Shown: positions 10,676-19,613 of the stretch, piece by piece
Layout: every line of letters begins with the position of its first letter
Position numbering within the stretch: position 1 is the first letter of the stretch
NCBI RefSeq assembly: GCF_001665875.1
Contig: NZ_LZTA01000082.1
Location: 23,880-87,879 of the forward strand
Direction of reading: 5' to 3'
DNA: 64,000 nucleotides
DNA from: Mycobacterium sp. 852002-40037_SCH5390672
GTDB lineage: Bacteria > Actinomycetota > Actinomycetes > Mycobacteriales > Mycobacteriaceae
Position numbers and translations under genes: made by a program
The notes under the pieces: generated by a model
The model's database searches: none
What the model saw: the letters and a program-made list of their open reading frames with translations, nothing else
What the model was told of the DNA's origin: nothing

Positions 10676-10754
10676 CTGAGTGTGCGGTCAGGGTGGCGAC
10701 ACGCCGAGGCGGCCCGCCCTAAGCGCACACCGAAAGCCCTGGGCGCACGCTCAG
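10676..10754 (-). terminator. possible terminator between gadB and alr
   Basis: CTGAGTGTGCG (10676-10686) can pair with CGCACGCTCAG (10744-10754), 10 of 11 positions. The second arm includes the gadB stop codon. GC-rich sequence between the arms could add internal pairing. It may help end gadB transcription before alr. No T-run is present, so this is tentative. Confidence 0.3.
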
Positions 10755-12145
10755 TGCGCGAAGTGCTCGGCCCTGTAGTGCCCACCCGGCTTGAGCTTGT
10801 CGAGGGAGGCCAGCGCGGTGCGGGCGTCGTCGTGCAGCGCCCGGGCCAGGTCGGCGGACAAGCCCTCGCGCACCACGATGCGCAGCACCGATATGTCCGT
10901 GGCGTTGTCGGGCATGGTGTAGGCGGGCACCTGCCAGCCGTAGCCGCGCAGCTCGTGGGAGACGTCGAACTCGGTGTAGCCCAGACCGCGGGCGAGGCGG
11001 AAGCTGACCACCGGGATCGCCGAACCGTCGGAGATCAGTTCGCAGTGGTCCCCGACACGCAGTTGCTCCCCCAGCCATCGCGCGGTCGAGGACAGCGTCT
11101 GCATGACCTGCGTGTATCCCTCGCGGCCCAGCCGCAGGAAGTTGTAGTACTGGCCGACCACCTGGTTGCCCGGACGCGAGAAGTTCAGCGTGAAGGTCGG
11201 CATGTCACCGCCCAGGTAATTGACGTGGAACACCAGATCCTCGGGCAGGTACTCCTTGCTGCGCCACACGACGAACCCGATGCCGGGATAGGTCAGCCCG
11301 TACTTGTGGCCGCTGACATTGATCGACACCACCCGGCGCAGCCGGAAGTCCCATTTCAGCTCCGGGTGCAGGAACGGCACCACGAAACCCCCGCTGGCGG
11401 CGTCGACGTGGACCGGAACGTCCACGCCGCCTTCTGAAAGGGGTTTGCCGGCCAGTTTGTCCAGCGCCGCACAGATCTCGGCGATGGGCTCCAGCTCGCC
11501 GGTGTAGGTGGTGCCCAGGATCGCCACCACACCGATGGTGTTCTCGTCGACGGCATCGATGACCTGCTCGGGGGTGATGACGTAGCGGCCTTCTTCCATC
11601 GGCAGGTAGCGCGGCTCGACATCGAAGTAACGGCAGAACTTCTCCCAGACCACCTGCACGTTGGAACCCATCACCAGGTTCGGGGTGCGGCCCTTCCAGT
11701 CTTTGCCGACCTTCTCGCGCCAGCGCCATTTCATCGCCAGGCCGCCCAGCATGACCGCCTCGCTGGAGCCGATCGTCGACACCCCGCAGGCGCTGGACGG
11801 GTCGTCGTCGCGCAGGCCGTCGGCGTGAAAGAGGTCGGCCACCATGCACACGCAGCGCTGCTCGATGGCCGCGGTCGCCGGGTATTCGTCCTTGTCGATC
11901 ATGTTCTTGTCGAACGTCTCGGCCATCAGTTTCTCGGCCTCGGGATCCATCCAGGTGGTGACGAAGGTGGCCAGGTTCAACCGGGAACTGCCATCGAGCA
12001 TGAGCTCGTCGTGGATGAAGCGGTACGCGGCGTCCGGGTCCATCGACTCCTCGGGAAGCCGCAAGGCGGGTATCGGCGCGGTGAACAGGCGACCGGTGTA
12101 GGCGGGCGCGATCGAGTGGGCGGGCATGTAGGGGTGTTGTGGCAC
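10751..12145 (-). CDS. gadB: glutamate decarboxylase
   Basis: PLP-dependent decarboxylase of 464 residues that converts glutamate to 4-aminobutyrate and CO2 in the cytoplasm, using up a proton. The substrate and cofactor region HVDAASGGFVVPF and the Schiff-base lysine motif NVSGHKYGL (near residue 275) are intact. The C-terminus ending in histidine (EHFAH) resembles bacterial GadB forms. The GTG at 12145 leaves an 18-base gap from nnrD upstream, so cotranscription is likely. A downstream ATG at 12127 is an alternative start. Confidence 0.95.
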   Translation of the reverse strand: MPQHPYMPAHSIAPAYTGRLFTAPIPALRLPEESMDPDAAYRFIHDELMLDGSSRLNLATFVTTWMDPEAEKLMAETFDKNMIDKDEYPATAAIEQRCVCMVADLFHADGLRDDDPSSACGVSTIGSSEAVMLGGLAMKWRWREKVGKDWKGRTPNLVMGSNVQVVWEKFCRYFDVEPRYLPMEEGRYVITPEQVIDAVDENTIGVVAILGTTYTGELEPIAEICAALDKLAGKPLSEGGVDVPVHVDAASGGFVVPFLHPELKWDFRLRRVVSINVSGHKYGLTYPGIGFVVWRSKEYLPEDLVFHVNYLGGDMPTFTLNFSRPGNQVVGQYYNFLRLGREGYTQVMQTLSSTARWLGEQLRVGDHCELISDGSAIPVVSFRLARGLGYTEFDVSHELRGYGWQVPAYTMPDNATDISVLRIVVREGLSADLARALHDDARTALASLDKLKPGGHYRAEHFAH

Positions 12146-12163
12146 AGGGGTTCCTTTCTCCTG

Positions 12164-13585
12164 TTACAGGGCGGCCAGGGCGGCCCGGATGTGCGGAACG
12201 ATCCGCGACGCCGACGTCGGCGCCTCACCCGGGCCGGGGTCGGCGGCCGACAGTGCCGCCGCGCGCGTGTGCACGAACGCCGCGGCGGCGGCCGCCTCGA
12301 CCGGCGGCAAACCCGCCGCCAGCAGCGCGCCGATCATGCCGGACAACACGTCGCCGGAGCCGGCGGTGGACGCCCAGGACTGCCCGGCCGGATTGAGATA
12401 GACCGGGCCGCCCGGATCTGCGATGACGGTGACGTTGCCCTTGAGCAGCACCGTGGCGCCGAATGCGTCGGATAGCTTGCGGCACGCACCCACCCGGTCA
12501 TCACCGGGCGGGTTACCCGCCAGGCGGGCGAATTCACCGGCGTGCGGAGTCAGCACGGTCGGCGCGGTGCGGTTGGCCACCAACTCGGGGTGGGCCGCCA
12601 GGATGGTCAGCCCGTCGGCGTCCACGATCACCGGCAGGTCGGTTTCCATCGCGAACCACAACGCTGCGGCCCCGACGTCGTCGGTGCCCAATCCCGGCCC
12701 GACGACCCAGGACTGCACCCGTCCGGCCGAGGCGGGGGTGGGCGAGGCGATCACCTCGGGCCAGTGCGCGAGCACCTCACGGTGCGCGCTGCCGGCGTAG
12801 CGGACCATGCCGGAGGTGGCCGCGACGGCGGCACCGGTGCACAGCACGGCGGCGCCGGGATACGTCGACGAGCCGGCCATCACGCCGGTGACGCCCTGCG
12901 TGTACTTGTCGTCGTGGGGCCCCGGTACCGGCCAGCGGGCGGCCACGTCGGCGGCCTCGAAACCCAGAACGTCGGTGTCGGGTAGATCGAGCCCGATGTC
13001 GATCAGCTCCACCCGCCCGCAGTCGCCGAGCGCGTGCACGGGTTTGAGCCCACCGAAGGTGACGGTCAGCGCGGCACGCACCGCGGGACCGGTGATCGCC
13101 CCGGTTGCCACATCGATGCCGCTGGGGATGTCGACGGCGACGACCGGGATGCCGCGGGCGTCGACCTCGGCGAACACCTCGGCCGCGGCCGGTCGCAGCG
13201 GGCCCGTGCCCGAGATGCCCACCACCCCGTCGATGACGAGATCCGTTGCCGGCGAGATGCTTTCGACAATGCGCCCGCCGGTCTGCCGGAACGCCGCCAG
13301 CCCCTTGCGGTGGGTGCGCTCGGGCTTGAGCAGGATCGCGTCGGCGGCCGCGCCGCGACGGCGCAGGAAGGTGGCCGCCCACAGCGCGTCTCCGCCGTTG
13401 TCTCCCGAGCCGACGACCGCGCACACACGTCGCCCGGCTACCCCGCCGGTGCGGGCGGTTAACTCACCGACGATCTCGGTGGCCAGCCCATAGGCGGCGC
13501 GCCGCATCAAGGCACCGTCGGGCAGCCTGGCCAGCAGTGGCGCTTCGGCCTGCCGGATCGCTTCTACGCAGTAGTAGTGGCGCAT
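12164..13585 (-). CDS. nnrD: bifunctional NAD(P)HX epimerase / dehydratase Nnr
   Basis: Protein of 473 residues that repairs hydrated NADH and NADPH. The N-terminal half is the epimerase (GSGDNGGDALWAA near residue 58), and the C-terminal half is the ATP- or ADP-dependent dehydratase of the ribokinase-like fold (LTPHAGEFARL near 345 and AGSGDVLSGMIGA near 420). ATG at 13585 (MRHYYCVEAIR) gives the same 473-residue length that I remember for Rv3433c. The in-frame extension to 13642 has no similarity. It lies just upstream of gadB on the same strand. Confidence 0.94.
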   Translation of the reverse strand: MRHYYCVEAIRQAEAPLLARLPDGALMRRAAYGLATEIVGELTARTGGVAGRRVCAVVGSGDNGGDALWAATFLRRRGAAADAILLKPERTHRKGLAAFRQTGGRIVESISPATDLVIDGVVGISGTGPLRPAAAEVFAEVDARGIPVVAVDIPSGIDVATGAITGPAVRAALTVTFGGLKPVHALGDCGRVELIDIGLDLPDTDVLGFEAADVAARWPVPGPHDDKYTQGVTGVMAGSSTYPGAAVLCTGAAVAATSGMVRYAGSAHREVLAHWPEVIASPTPASAGRVQSWVVGPGLGTDDVGAAALWFAMETDLPVIVDADGLTILAAHPELVANRTAPTVLTPHAGEFARLAGNPPGDDRVGACRKLSDAFGATVLLKGNVTVIADPGGPVYLNPAGQSWASTAGSGDVLSGMIGALLAAGLPPVEAAAAAAFVHTRAAALSAADPGPGEAPTSASRIVPHIRAALAAL

Positions 13586-13711
13586 CAGAGTCAGATTACG
13601 TGTCACCGTCGCGGTGCACCGCCGCGCTCGGCTCGCCGGCATCCACGGCGGTCGACACCGCTTCGGAGTGGCCTGGCGCCCATAGCCTTTCGGGGCCCGC
13701 CGGTGCCGGCA

Positions 13712-14428
13712 TCAGGTCGAGGTTTCCGGCGGCACCCGGCGGCGCACCATGGTCCGCAGTCGCGCCGGACTCAACCGCCGGCTGCCTTCGGAGCGCGTGC
13801 GAGTCATCGGGTAGAAACACAAGCCGATGAGGATCGAGGTGAAGTGCCCGATCGCGGTGAAGTTCAGTTCGTTACCCATCGTGATCAGCGGGAAACCGAA
13901 GATGACGAACAACACCCCGAGATAGCCCCAGCACCAGGGCCGGGCGATGTGGTAGGTCAGCACGGCCATCACGCCGACGAGGAAATAGCTCACCCCGATG
14001 TCACGGGCATGCACCAGTCGTTGCGACGCATCGTGTTCCTCGATGGCGAAGTAGAGGATGCCTTCGCTGATGTAGGTGGCGAGGATGTGAGAGCTCAATC
14101 CCACGGTGAGCCAGCGCAGTTGGCCGAGCCAGTGTTCGGCCGGCGCGAGAAACAGGGTGAACAGCAGCAGGTAGGGCTCGAAGTTCTTGCCGTCGATCCA
14201 CAGCAGGCTGGAGAACAGGACGTCGAGCGGATCCCTGCCCAACTCGTGAATGTTGGTGGAGCGGTGCAGCAGTACCGAATGCAACTCCCTGCCGGTGAGA
14301 TGGGTCTGGATGATCGTCGTGATCATCAGCACCAACAGCCAGCCGTAGGTCAGCGGCGCGCTTGTGACGAAATGCCAGACCGCCAGCGTCATGCTGCGCA
14401 CTCGTCTGCGAACCGATGGATGCGCCAC
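13712..14428 (-). CDS. rhomboid-like membrane protein (Rv3434c-like)
   Basis: Polytopic membrane protein of about 238 residues with six or so hydrophobic helices. A GVSYFLVG segment and a later IGHFTSILIG segment could be the Ser and His positions of a rhomboid protease, though the fit to the classic GxSG is loose. GTG at 14428 is chosen because it gives about the length I recall for Rv3434c; GTG at 14482 and ATG at 14392 are alternatives. It occupies the Rv3434c position between nnrD and the DUF4436 gene. Whether it is an active protease is unknown. Confidence 0.65.
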   Translation of the reverse strand: MAHPSVRRRVRSMTLAVWHFVTSAPLTYGWLLVLMITTIIQTHLTGRELHSVLLHRSTNIHELGRDPLDVLFSSLLWIDGKNFEPYLLLFTLFLAPAEHWLGQLRWLTVGLSSHILATYISEGILYFAIEEHDASQRLVHARDIGVSYFLVGVMAVLTYHIARPWCWGYLGVLFVIFGFPLITMGNELNFTAIGHFTSILIGLCFYPMTRTRSEGSRRLSPARLRTMVRRRVPPETST

Positions 14429-14497
14429 GACATCAACCTTCGCACGCGCGGCGCGGTGCCGGAGAACTTCGGCGGCAAACACGCCGCCGGCGATCGG

Positions 14498-15442
14498 CTA
14501 GTTCGCCGGTGCGGGGGCCGGATCCGCCGGTGCCGGGTCCTGTTCCGCCGGTGCGGGGGCCGGATCCGCCGGGGCCGGATTCGCCGGCGCGGCAGCGGGC
14601 AACGGTTTCAAATGTCGCCACCAGGAGCTGATGTAGAGAATCATCGAGACCGCCAACGCGACCAGCACCCAGATGACGACGGTGATGTCGACCCAGCTTC
14701 CGAATGGCGGCGAGCCGGGTAGCGCGTTGCGCAACGGCACCACCGCGAACAGCATGGCCGCGTACCACGTTGTCATCGGCGGCTGAAACGGTCGCCGGTC
14801 GCGCGCCGTCTGGACCGCAACGAACAGGGCCAGACTGGCGATCGTGACGAGCACGCCGAGGATGACGACGGCGAATGCCGCGGTGCTGAGCGAGCGCCGC
14901 ACGTTCAGTCGGTAGGGGCCGTCCGCCTGGGATCTGGTGGCGGACAGCCGCCATCCCGAGAGGTGGTCGACGAAGGTGACCGGCACATGGTCGGGGGCCC
15001 GGTCGGTGTCGGGGCCGTAGAAGATTTCGACTTCGATCGGCCCCGAGCGATATTGATCGAAGGGCCAGCGCTCGATCTGGCCGGCGATGGTCAAAGGAAC
15101 GGCCATCAGGCCGGGAAGCATGCCCTTGGTCCAGGTGTGCCGCGACGGCATCGCCGACGAACGCACGCGCAGGCTGAGATCGTCCTTGAGATGGTGGGTT
15201 TTCGGGTCCAACAACGCCAATCCGGGATTGAACGCCAGGTTGACGGCGAGCACGCTGTTGTTGGACTGAATATCTTCCACGTTGATGGTCGCCGACGGCT
15301 TGTCGCCGTCGACAGCCGGAGCGGCCACATCCAGATGCCGGCCACTGCCGCTCTGCGCGTACATCGCGACCGCCACCAGGTATGCCGCGAGGATGAGGAC
15401 GATAAGACCTACGACGCCGTACTTCGTGCCGGCCGATCGCAT
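14498..15442 (-). CDS. DUF4436 membrane protein (Rv3435c-like)
   Basis: Membrane protein of 314 residues. There is one hydrophobic helix at the N-terminus (YGVVGLIVLILAAYLVAVAMY), a beta-rich extracytoplasmic part with FDQYRSGPIEVEIFYG, then three helices near residues 190-270 and a Pro-Ala tail made of imperfect PAPADPAPAPA repeats. This matches DUF4436, a mycobacterial family without assigned function. ATG at 15442 is preferred; the same frame stays open far upstream only because it shadows glmS. It sits 119 bases downstream of glmS. Confidence 0.8.
   Translation of the reverse strand: MRSAGTKYGVVGLIVLILAAYLVAVAMYAQSGSGRHLDVAAPAVDGDKPSATINVEDIQSNNSVLAVNLAFNPGLALLDPKTHHLKDDLSLRVRSSAMPSRHTWTKGMLPGLMAVPLTIAGQIERWPFDQYRSGPIEVEIFYGPDTDRAPDHVPVTFVDHLSGWRLSATRSQADGPYRLNVRRSLSTAAFAVVILGVLVTIASLALFVAVQTARDRRPFQPPMTTWYAAMLFAVVPLRNALPGSPPFGSWVDITVVIWVLVALAVSMILYISSWWRHLKPLPAAAPANPAPADPAPAPAEQDPAPADPAPAPAN
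14504..14572. repeat. 27-bp direct repeat in the Pro-Ala tail
   Basis: A 27-bp sequence at 14504-14530 is repeated exactly at 14546-14572, 42 bases apart, with partial copies around it. It encodes the Pro-Ala-rich tail of the DUF4436 protein. Copy number of such a repeat may differ between strains. Confidence 0.8.
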
Positions 15443-15561
15443 ACTTCCTCCCGTACGGATGTAGCCCAACCCACCTGCCGCAAATGCTGTCCCAGGGCAA
15501 TGTAATGGATCGGCTGCGTGTCCGCCGGTGATACGGGCGAAGGGGCGCGGGCTATGCCCGC

Positions 15562-17436
15562 CTATTCGACGGTGACGGACTTGGCCAGATTTCGCGGCTT
15601 GTCGACGTCGTAGCCGCGGGCCTGCGCCACCGACGCGGCGAACACCTGAAGCGGGATGGTCGACAGCAGCGGCTGGAGAAGCGTTGACACCGAGGGAATT
15701 TCGATCAGGTGGTCCGCGTAGGGGCGCACGGTGTCGTCGCCTTCCTCGGCGATCACGATGGTGATCGCGCCGCGGGCCTGGATCTCGCGGATGTTGGACA
15801 GCAGCTTGGCGTGCAGCACGGCCGACCCCTTGGGCGACGGCATGATGACGATGACCGGCAGATCGTCTTCGATCAGCGCGATGGGGCCATGCTTGAGCTC
15901 GCCGGCGGCGAAACCCTCGGCGTGCATGTACGCCAATTCCTTGAGTTTCAGCGCGCCTTCCAGCGCCACCGGGTATCCGACGTGGCGCCCCAGGAACAGC
16001 ACCGTCGGGGACTGAGCGAATTGATAGGCCAGGGCGGCCACCGGCTTGATCGTCGCGATCACCCGCGCGACAAGGTCCGGCATCGCCTCCAGCTCGTGGT
16101 ATTCGCGCTGCACCTCGTCGGGGTACTTGGTGCCACGGGCCTGCGCCAGGGCCAGCCCCACCAGATAGTTGGCGGTGATCTGCGCCAGGAACGTCTTGGT
16201 CGAGGCCACCCCGATCTCCGGGCCGGCGCGGGTGTACAGCACGGCGTCGCATTCGCGCGGAATCTGCGAGCCGTTGGTGTTGCAGATCGCCAAGACCTTG
16301 GCTTTCTGCTCCTTGGCGTGCCGAACCGCTTCGAGCGTGTCCGCGGTCTCGCCCGACTGCGAGATGGCGACCACCAAAGTGCTGCGGTCCAGAACCGGGT
16401 CGCGGTAACGGAATTCGCTGGCCAGCTCGACCTCGACCGGCAGCCGCGTCCAGTGCTCGATCGCGTACTTCGCCAACAGCCCGGAGTGATACGCGGTGCC
16501 GCAGGCCACCACGAAAACCTTGTCGATCTCGCGGAGTTCCTGATCGGACAGGCGCTGTTCGTCGAGGACGATCCGGCCGTCGACGAAGTGTCCCAGCAGC
16601 GTGTCGGCCACGGCGGTGGGCTGCTCGGCGATCTCCTTGAGCATGAAGTACTCGTAACCGCCCTTTTCTGCGGCGGCCAGATCCCAGTCGATGTGGAACT
16701 CGCGGTATGCCCCAGGTCCCAAGTCGTCGTTGCCGTCGAAGTCGGTGATCCGGTAGCCGTTCGCGGTGATCACCACGGCCTGGTCCTGGCCGAGTTCGAT
16801 GGCGTTGCGCGTGTGCGGGATGAACGCGGCGACATCGGAGCCGACGAACATCTCGCCGTCGCCGATGCCGATGACCAGTGGGGTGGAGCGGCGGGCGGCG
16901 ACGATGGTGCCGGGGTGGTCGGCGTGGGCGAACACCAGCGTGAAGTGGCCGTCCAGGCGGCGCAGCACCGCGAGCACCGACGCCGCGAAATCGCCCGCGG
17001 TGTCGCCGTGCCGATATGCCTGGGCCACCAGGTGCACCGCCACCTCGGTGTCGGTGTCGCTGGCGAACTCCACGCCCTGGGCCTCCAGCTCGTGGCGCAG
17101 GTTGGCGTAGTTCTCGATGATGCCGTTGTGGACGACGGCGATCTTGCCGGCGGCGTCGCGATGCGGGTGGGCGTTGCGGTCGGTGGGGCGTCCATGGGTG
17201 GCCCATCGGGTGTGGCCCAGACCGGTGGTTCCGGTCAGGGACGACGGCGGCATCTGGGCTACCGCCTCTTCCAGGTTGGCCAGCCGGCCGGCGCGACGGC
17301 TGACCGTCAGGATGCCGTCACCGTTGGCCAGGGCGATGCCCGAAGAGTCGTAGCCTCGGTACTCCATCCGGCGCAGCGCGGCCAGGACGACTTCACAGGC
17401 GGGCTGCTGCCCGACGTAGCCGACAATTCCGCACAT
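15562..17436 (-). CDS. glmS: glutamine-fructose-6-phosphate aminotransferase GlmS
   Basis: Isomerising aminotransferase of 624 residues that makes glucosamine-6-phosphate, the first step to UDP-GlcNAc. The N-terminal glutaminase domain starts MCGIVGYVG, where Cys2 is the nucleophile once Met is removed, and has the loop GHTRWATHG near residue 73. The two SIS sugar-isomerase domains carry SQSGETADT near 365 and the C-terminal DKPRNLAKSVTVE. ATG at 17436 exposes Cys2 and fixes the start; the frame open further upstream is spurious. GlmM, the next enzyme in the pathway, is encoded at 22465-23802. Confidence 0.97.
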   Translation of the reverse strand: MCGIVGYVGQQPACEVVLAALRRMEYRGYDSSGIALANGDGILTVSRRAGRLANLEEAVAQMPPSSLTGTTGLGHTRWATHGRPTDRNAHPHRDAAGKIAVVHNGIIENYANLRHELEAQGVEFASDTDTEVAVHLVAQAYRHGDTAGDFAASVLAVLRRLDGHFTLVFAHADHPGTIVAARRSTPLVIGIGDGEMFVGSDVAAFIPHTRNAIELGQDQAVVITANGYRITDFDGNDDLGPGAYREFHIDWDLAAAEKGGYEYFMLKEIAEQPTAVADTLLGHFVDGRIVLDEQRLSDQELREIDKVFVVACGTAYHSGLLAKYAIEHWTRLPVEVELASEFRYRDPVLDRSTLVVAISQSGETADTLEAVRHAKEQKAKVLAICNTNGSQIPRECDAVLYTRAGPEIGVASTKTFLAQITANYLVGLALAQARGTKYPDEVQREYHELEAMPDLVARVIATIKPVAALAYQFAQSPTVLFLGRHVGYPVALEGALKLKELAYMHAEGFAAGELKHGPIALIEDDLPVIVIMPSPKGSAVLHAKLLSNIREIQARGAITIVIAEEGDDTVRPYADHLIEIPSVSTLLQPLLSTIPLQVFAASVAQARGYDVDKPRNLAKSVTVE

Positions 17437-18063
17437 TCTGAACAGGGTAGTGCAGGTGCACCACCACTCCCGCACTCCGCGGTGATGGTTAGGCCGCCCA
17501 CCTGCGCGAAAGGCCCGTTTTGACCGACCCGTACCGCACCGCGCAACCCACGACGCGCTGGCCGGTTGGTGGAGTGTGGACGTCCCTGCTGGTGATGAAC
17601 CGGGGTTGCGCTGATCGCCAATTGGAACGCTATCCGCGCCCCGGCCGGGCGGCCGCCGGGCAGGTACCGCGATAGTCATTCACTCATTCGTCACAAACGG
17701 CGGAATCATTTTTCACTTAGCGTATTCGTAACGTTTTCGTTTGCTGCGTCGCCCACCAGATTTTTGCGCCTAATATCCAAAATATCAGCAAACACCGGAA
17801 ACAACCCGAACCTGCGGGAAGGATGGGCCGCTTGACGCCCGTCCGATCACGATCACGCAGCGTGTCAGGCACGAACCCGTGGTCATCCATTTGCCGTCAG
17901 GGGTTTATTCTGCGTAGGTCAGATAATCTGGCTACCTGGGACCACGCTTTTAGCCGAGCCATGAATTCAGTCGTCAGTGGTTGTTAACCGGGAATTGTGC
18001 AACGGGTCGTATTGAGATGCGTAACTTTTCGGACCGCCTATCGGGCGCCATGAGGAGGCAATC
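17437..18063. other. 627-bp intergenic region between glmS and a small gene
   Basis: This is the longest stretch in the window without a gene. The left half is ordinary GC-rich sequence upstream of the minus-strand glmS. From about 17690 to 18050 the sequence is clearly more AT-rich (TTTTTCACTTAGCG, AACGTTTTCG, CCTAATATCCAAAATATC), typical of a mycobacterial promoter or long leader. It ends in AGGAGG just before the 65-residue gene at 18064. I could not recognise a known riboswitch or small RNA. Confidence 0.6.
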
Positions 18064-18261
18064 ATGACCGCAGTTCGCTACGACGACGTGGTGCCCGCCT
18101 CGGTGGCACCGGCGCCCAGGCAATCACCCAGGCAGCGCCAGCAGCCGTCGACCGGCTCGGGAAACCCCTTGATGGACATGACCACCCGGCTGCTGGCCAT
18201 CCCGCTGCACCAGCTCTACGCGGCGCTGTGGCGGGCGGGTGTCATCGAGGTCCGGGGCTAG
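18064..18261 (+). CDS. small conserved-looking hypothetical protein
   Basis: Predicted protein of 65 residues. Evidence for coding is the strong ribosome site GAGGAGG six bases upstream of ATG and a sensible composition: a Pro/Gln/Ser-rich N-terminal half (residues 10-35), then an amphipathic C-terminal helix (TRLLAIPLHQLYAALWRAGVIEV). I do not recognise the family. The long AT-rich upstream region suggests regulated expression. No partner gene is evident; the next gene downstream is 93 bases away. Confidence 0.6.
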   Translation: MTAVRYDDVVPASVAPAPRQSPRQRQQPSTGSGNPLMDMTTRLLAIPLHQLYAALWRAGVIEVRG

Positions 18262-18354
18262 AAAAGGACCGCGAAACGCCTGGGTAAGGCCCGTGCCGGG
18301 CGCCCGGCGTTCCTTGTCCCCCGTCGCCCGATTGCGATGCGCTAACGTCAACGC

Positions 18355-19194
18355 GTGGCCCGCATCCGCAAGCTCGTCGCAGCACTGCACCGCCGTGGCC
18401 CGCATCGAGTTTTGCGTGGTGACCTGGCCTTTGCCGGCCTGCCGGGTGTGGTGTACACCCCGGAGGAGGGGCTGAACCTGCCCGGCGTGGCGTTCGGCCA
18501 CGACTGGCTCGCCGGCGCGGCCCGGTATTCGAACTTGCTCGAGCATCTGGCGTCGTGGGGCATCGTGGCCGGCGCGCCCGACACCCAGCGCGGCCTGGCT
18601 CCGTCGGTGCTGAACTTCGCCTTCGATCTCGGCACCGCCCTGGACATCGTGTCGGGCGTGCGCCTGGGACCCGGCAAGATCAGCGTGCACCCCGCCAAGC
18701 TCGGCGTGGCCGGTCACGGTTTCGGCGGCTCGGCGGCGGTGTTCGCCGCGGCCGGGATGCCGGCCAAGCTCGCGGCGGTGGCGGCGCTTTTCCCCAGCGT
18801 CACCAGCCCACCGGCCCAGCAGCCGGCCGCGACACTGAAGGTCCCCGGAGTGATCTTCACCGCACCGGGTGATCCCAAAACGCTGAACTCCAACGCGTTG
18901 GCGCTCGCCGACGTGTGGGACGCGGCGACGCTGCGCATCGTCAGCAAGGCCGAAGCCGGTGGGCTGGTCGAGGGCCGCCGGCTGACCAAGGTGTTGGGGC
19001 TGGCCGGTCCGCACCGGCGCACCCAGCGCTCGGTTCGGGCGCTGCTGACCGGTTACCTGCTCTACACGCTCGGCGGCGACAAGGACTACCGCGACTTCGC
19101 CGATCCGGAGGTGCACCTGCCGGGCACGGAGGCGATCGACCCCGAGGCGCACGCTATTCCCCTGGAAGACAAGATCGTCGCCCTGTTGAAGTGA
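18355..19194 (+). CDS. dienelactone-hydrolase-like protein (Rv3438-like) lacking nucleophile
   Basis: Protein of 279 residues with an alpha/beta hydrolase fold of the dienelactone hydrolase or chlorophyllase-like type. It has VAFGHDWLAGA, GIVAGAPDTQRG and the elbow VAGHGFGGSAAVF near residue 120. In that elbow the usual Ser or Cys is Gly (GHGFGG), so the standard nucleophile is missing and activity is doubtful. It starts with GTG at 18355. It occupies the Rv3438 position between glmS and the Rv3439c homologue. Confidence 0.75.
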   Translation: MARIRKLVAALHRRGPHRVLRGDLAFAGLPGVVYTPEEGLNLPGVAFGHDWLAGAARYSNLLEHLASWGIVAGAPDTQRGLAPSVLNFAFDLGTALDIVSGVRLGPGKISVHPAKLGVAGHGFGGSAAVFAAAGMPAKLAAVAALFPSVTSPPAQQPAATLKVPGVIFTAPGDPKTLNSNALALADVWDAATLRIVSKAEAGGLVEGRRLTKVLGLAGPHRRTQRSVRALLTGYLLYTLGGDKDYRDFADPEVHLPGTEAIDPEAHAIPLEDKIVALLK

Positions 19195-19225
19195 GGCGGC
19201 GGCGCCCAGCGGGTAATTGTCCGTT

Positions 19226-19576
19226 ATGTCGACCGTGCAGGCGCTCTACGACCGCTGGATCATCGAGCTGTGGAACGGCCAGCCCATCGCGGCCGAGATC
19301 GTCACCGAGGACTTCGTGGGTCACTGGCCCGGCCGGGAGATACATGGGCCGCGGGGCCTGGCGCAGGTCATCGAGCAGACCCGAAACATATTCTCGGACT
19401 TGAGCTTTGCCATCGAGATCGGGCCGCTGTGCGACGGCGACCTGGTCGCGGGCCGCTGGGTGGGCACCGGTCTGGGTCCGGACGGCCCGGTTTCGTTCAC
19501 CGGCAACGACATCCTTCGCCTGGCCGCCGACGGTCAACGGTTCGCGGAGTACTGGACGGGCACTTCGGCGGGCTGA
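19226..19576 (+). CDS. SnoaL-like / ester cyclase family protein
   Basis: Protein of 116 residues with the NTF2-like SnoaL polyketide-cyclase fold: ALYDRWIIELWNG at the start, EDFVGHWPGREIHGPRGLAQ, then the beta strands DLVAGRWVGTG and FTGNDILRLAADGQRFAEYW. Family members range from cyclases to proteins of unknown role, so no reaction can be assigned. ATG at 19226 is preferred over TTG at 19217. It lies 31 bases after the hydrolase gene and 37 bases before the F420 oxidoreductase gene, possibly in one transcript. Confidence 0.75.
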   Translation: MSTVQALYDRWIIELWNGQPIAAEIVTEDFVGHWPGREIHGPRGLAQVIEQTRNIFSDLSFAIEIGPLCDGDLVAGRWVGTGLGPDGPVSFTGNDILRLAADGQRFAEYWTGTSAG

Positions 19577-19613
19577 GCGTCCCGGGTCGCGCGGCAGCTG
19601 GTAAGTGTCATTG

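Noticed and set aside
15443..17206. A long upstream extension of the DUF4436 gene, giving a 902-residue frame
   Set aside because: The extension is Arg-rich, has no similarity and mirrors glmS in another frame. ATG at 15442 gives a normal membrane protein start.
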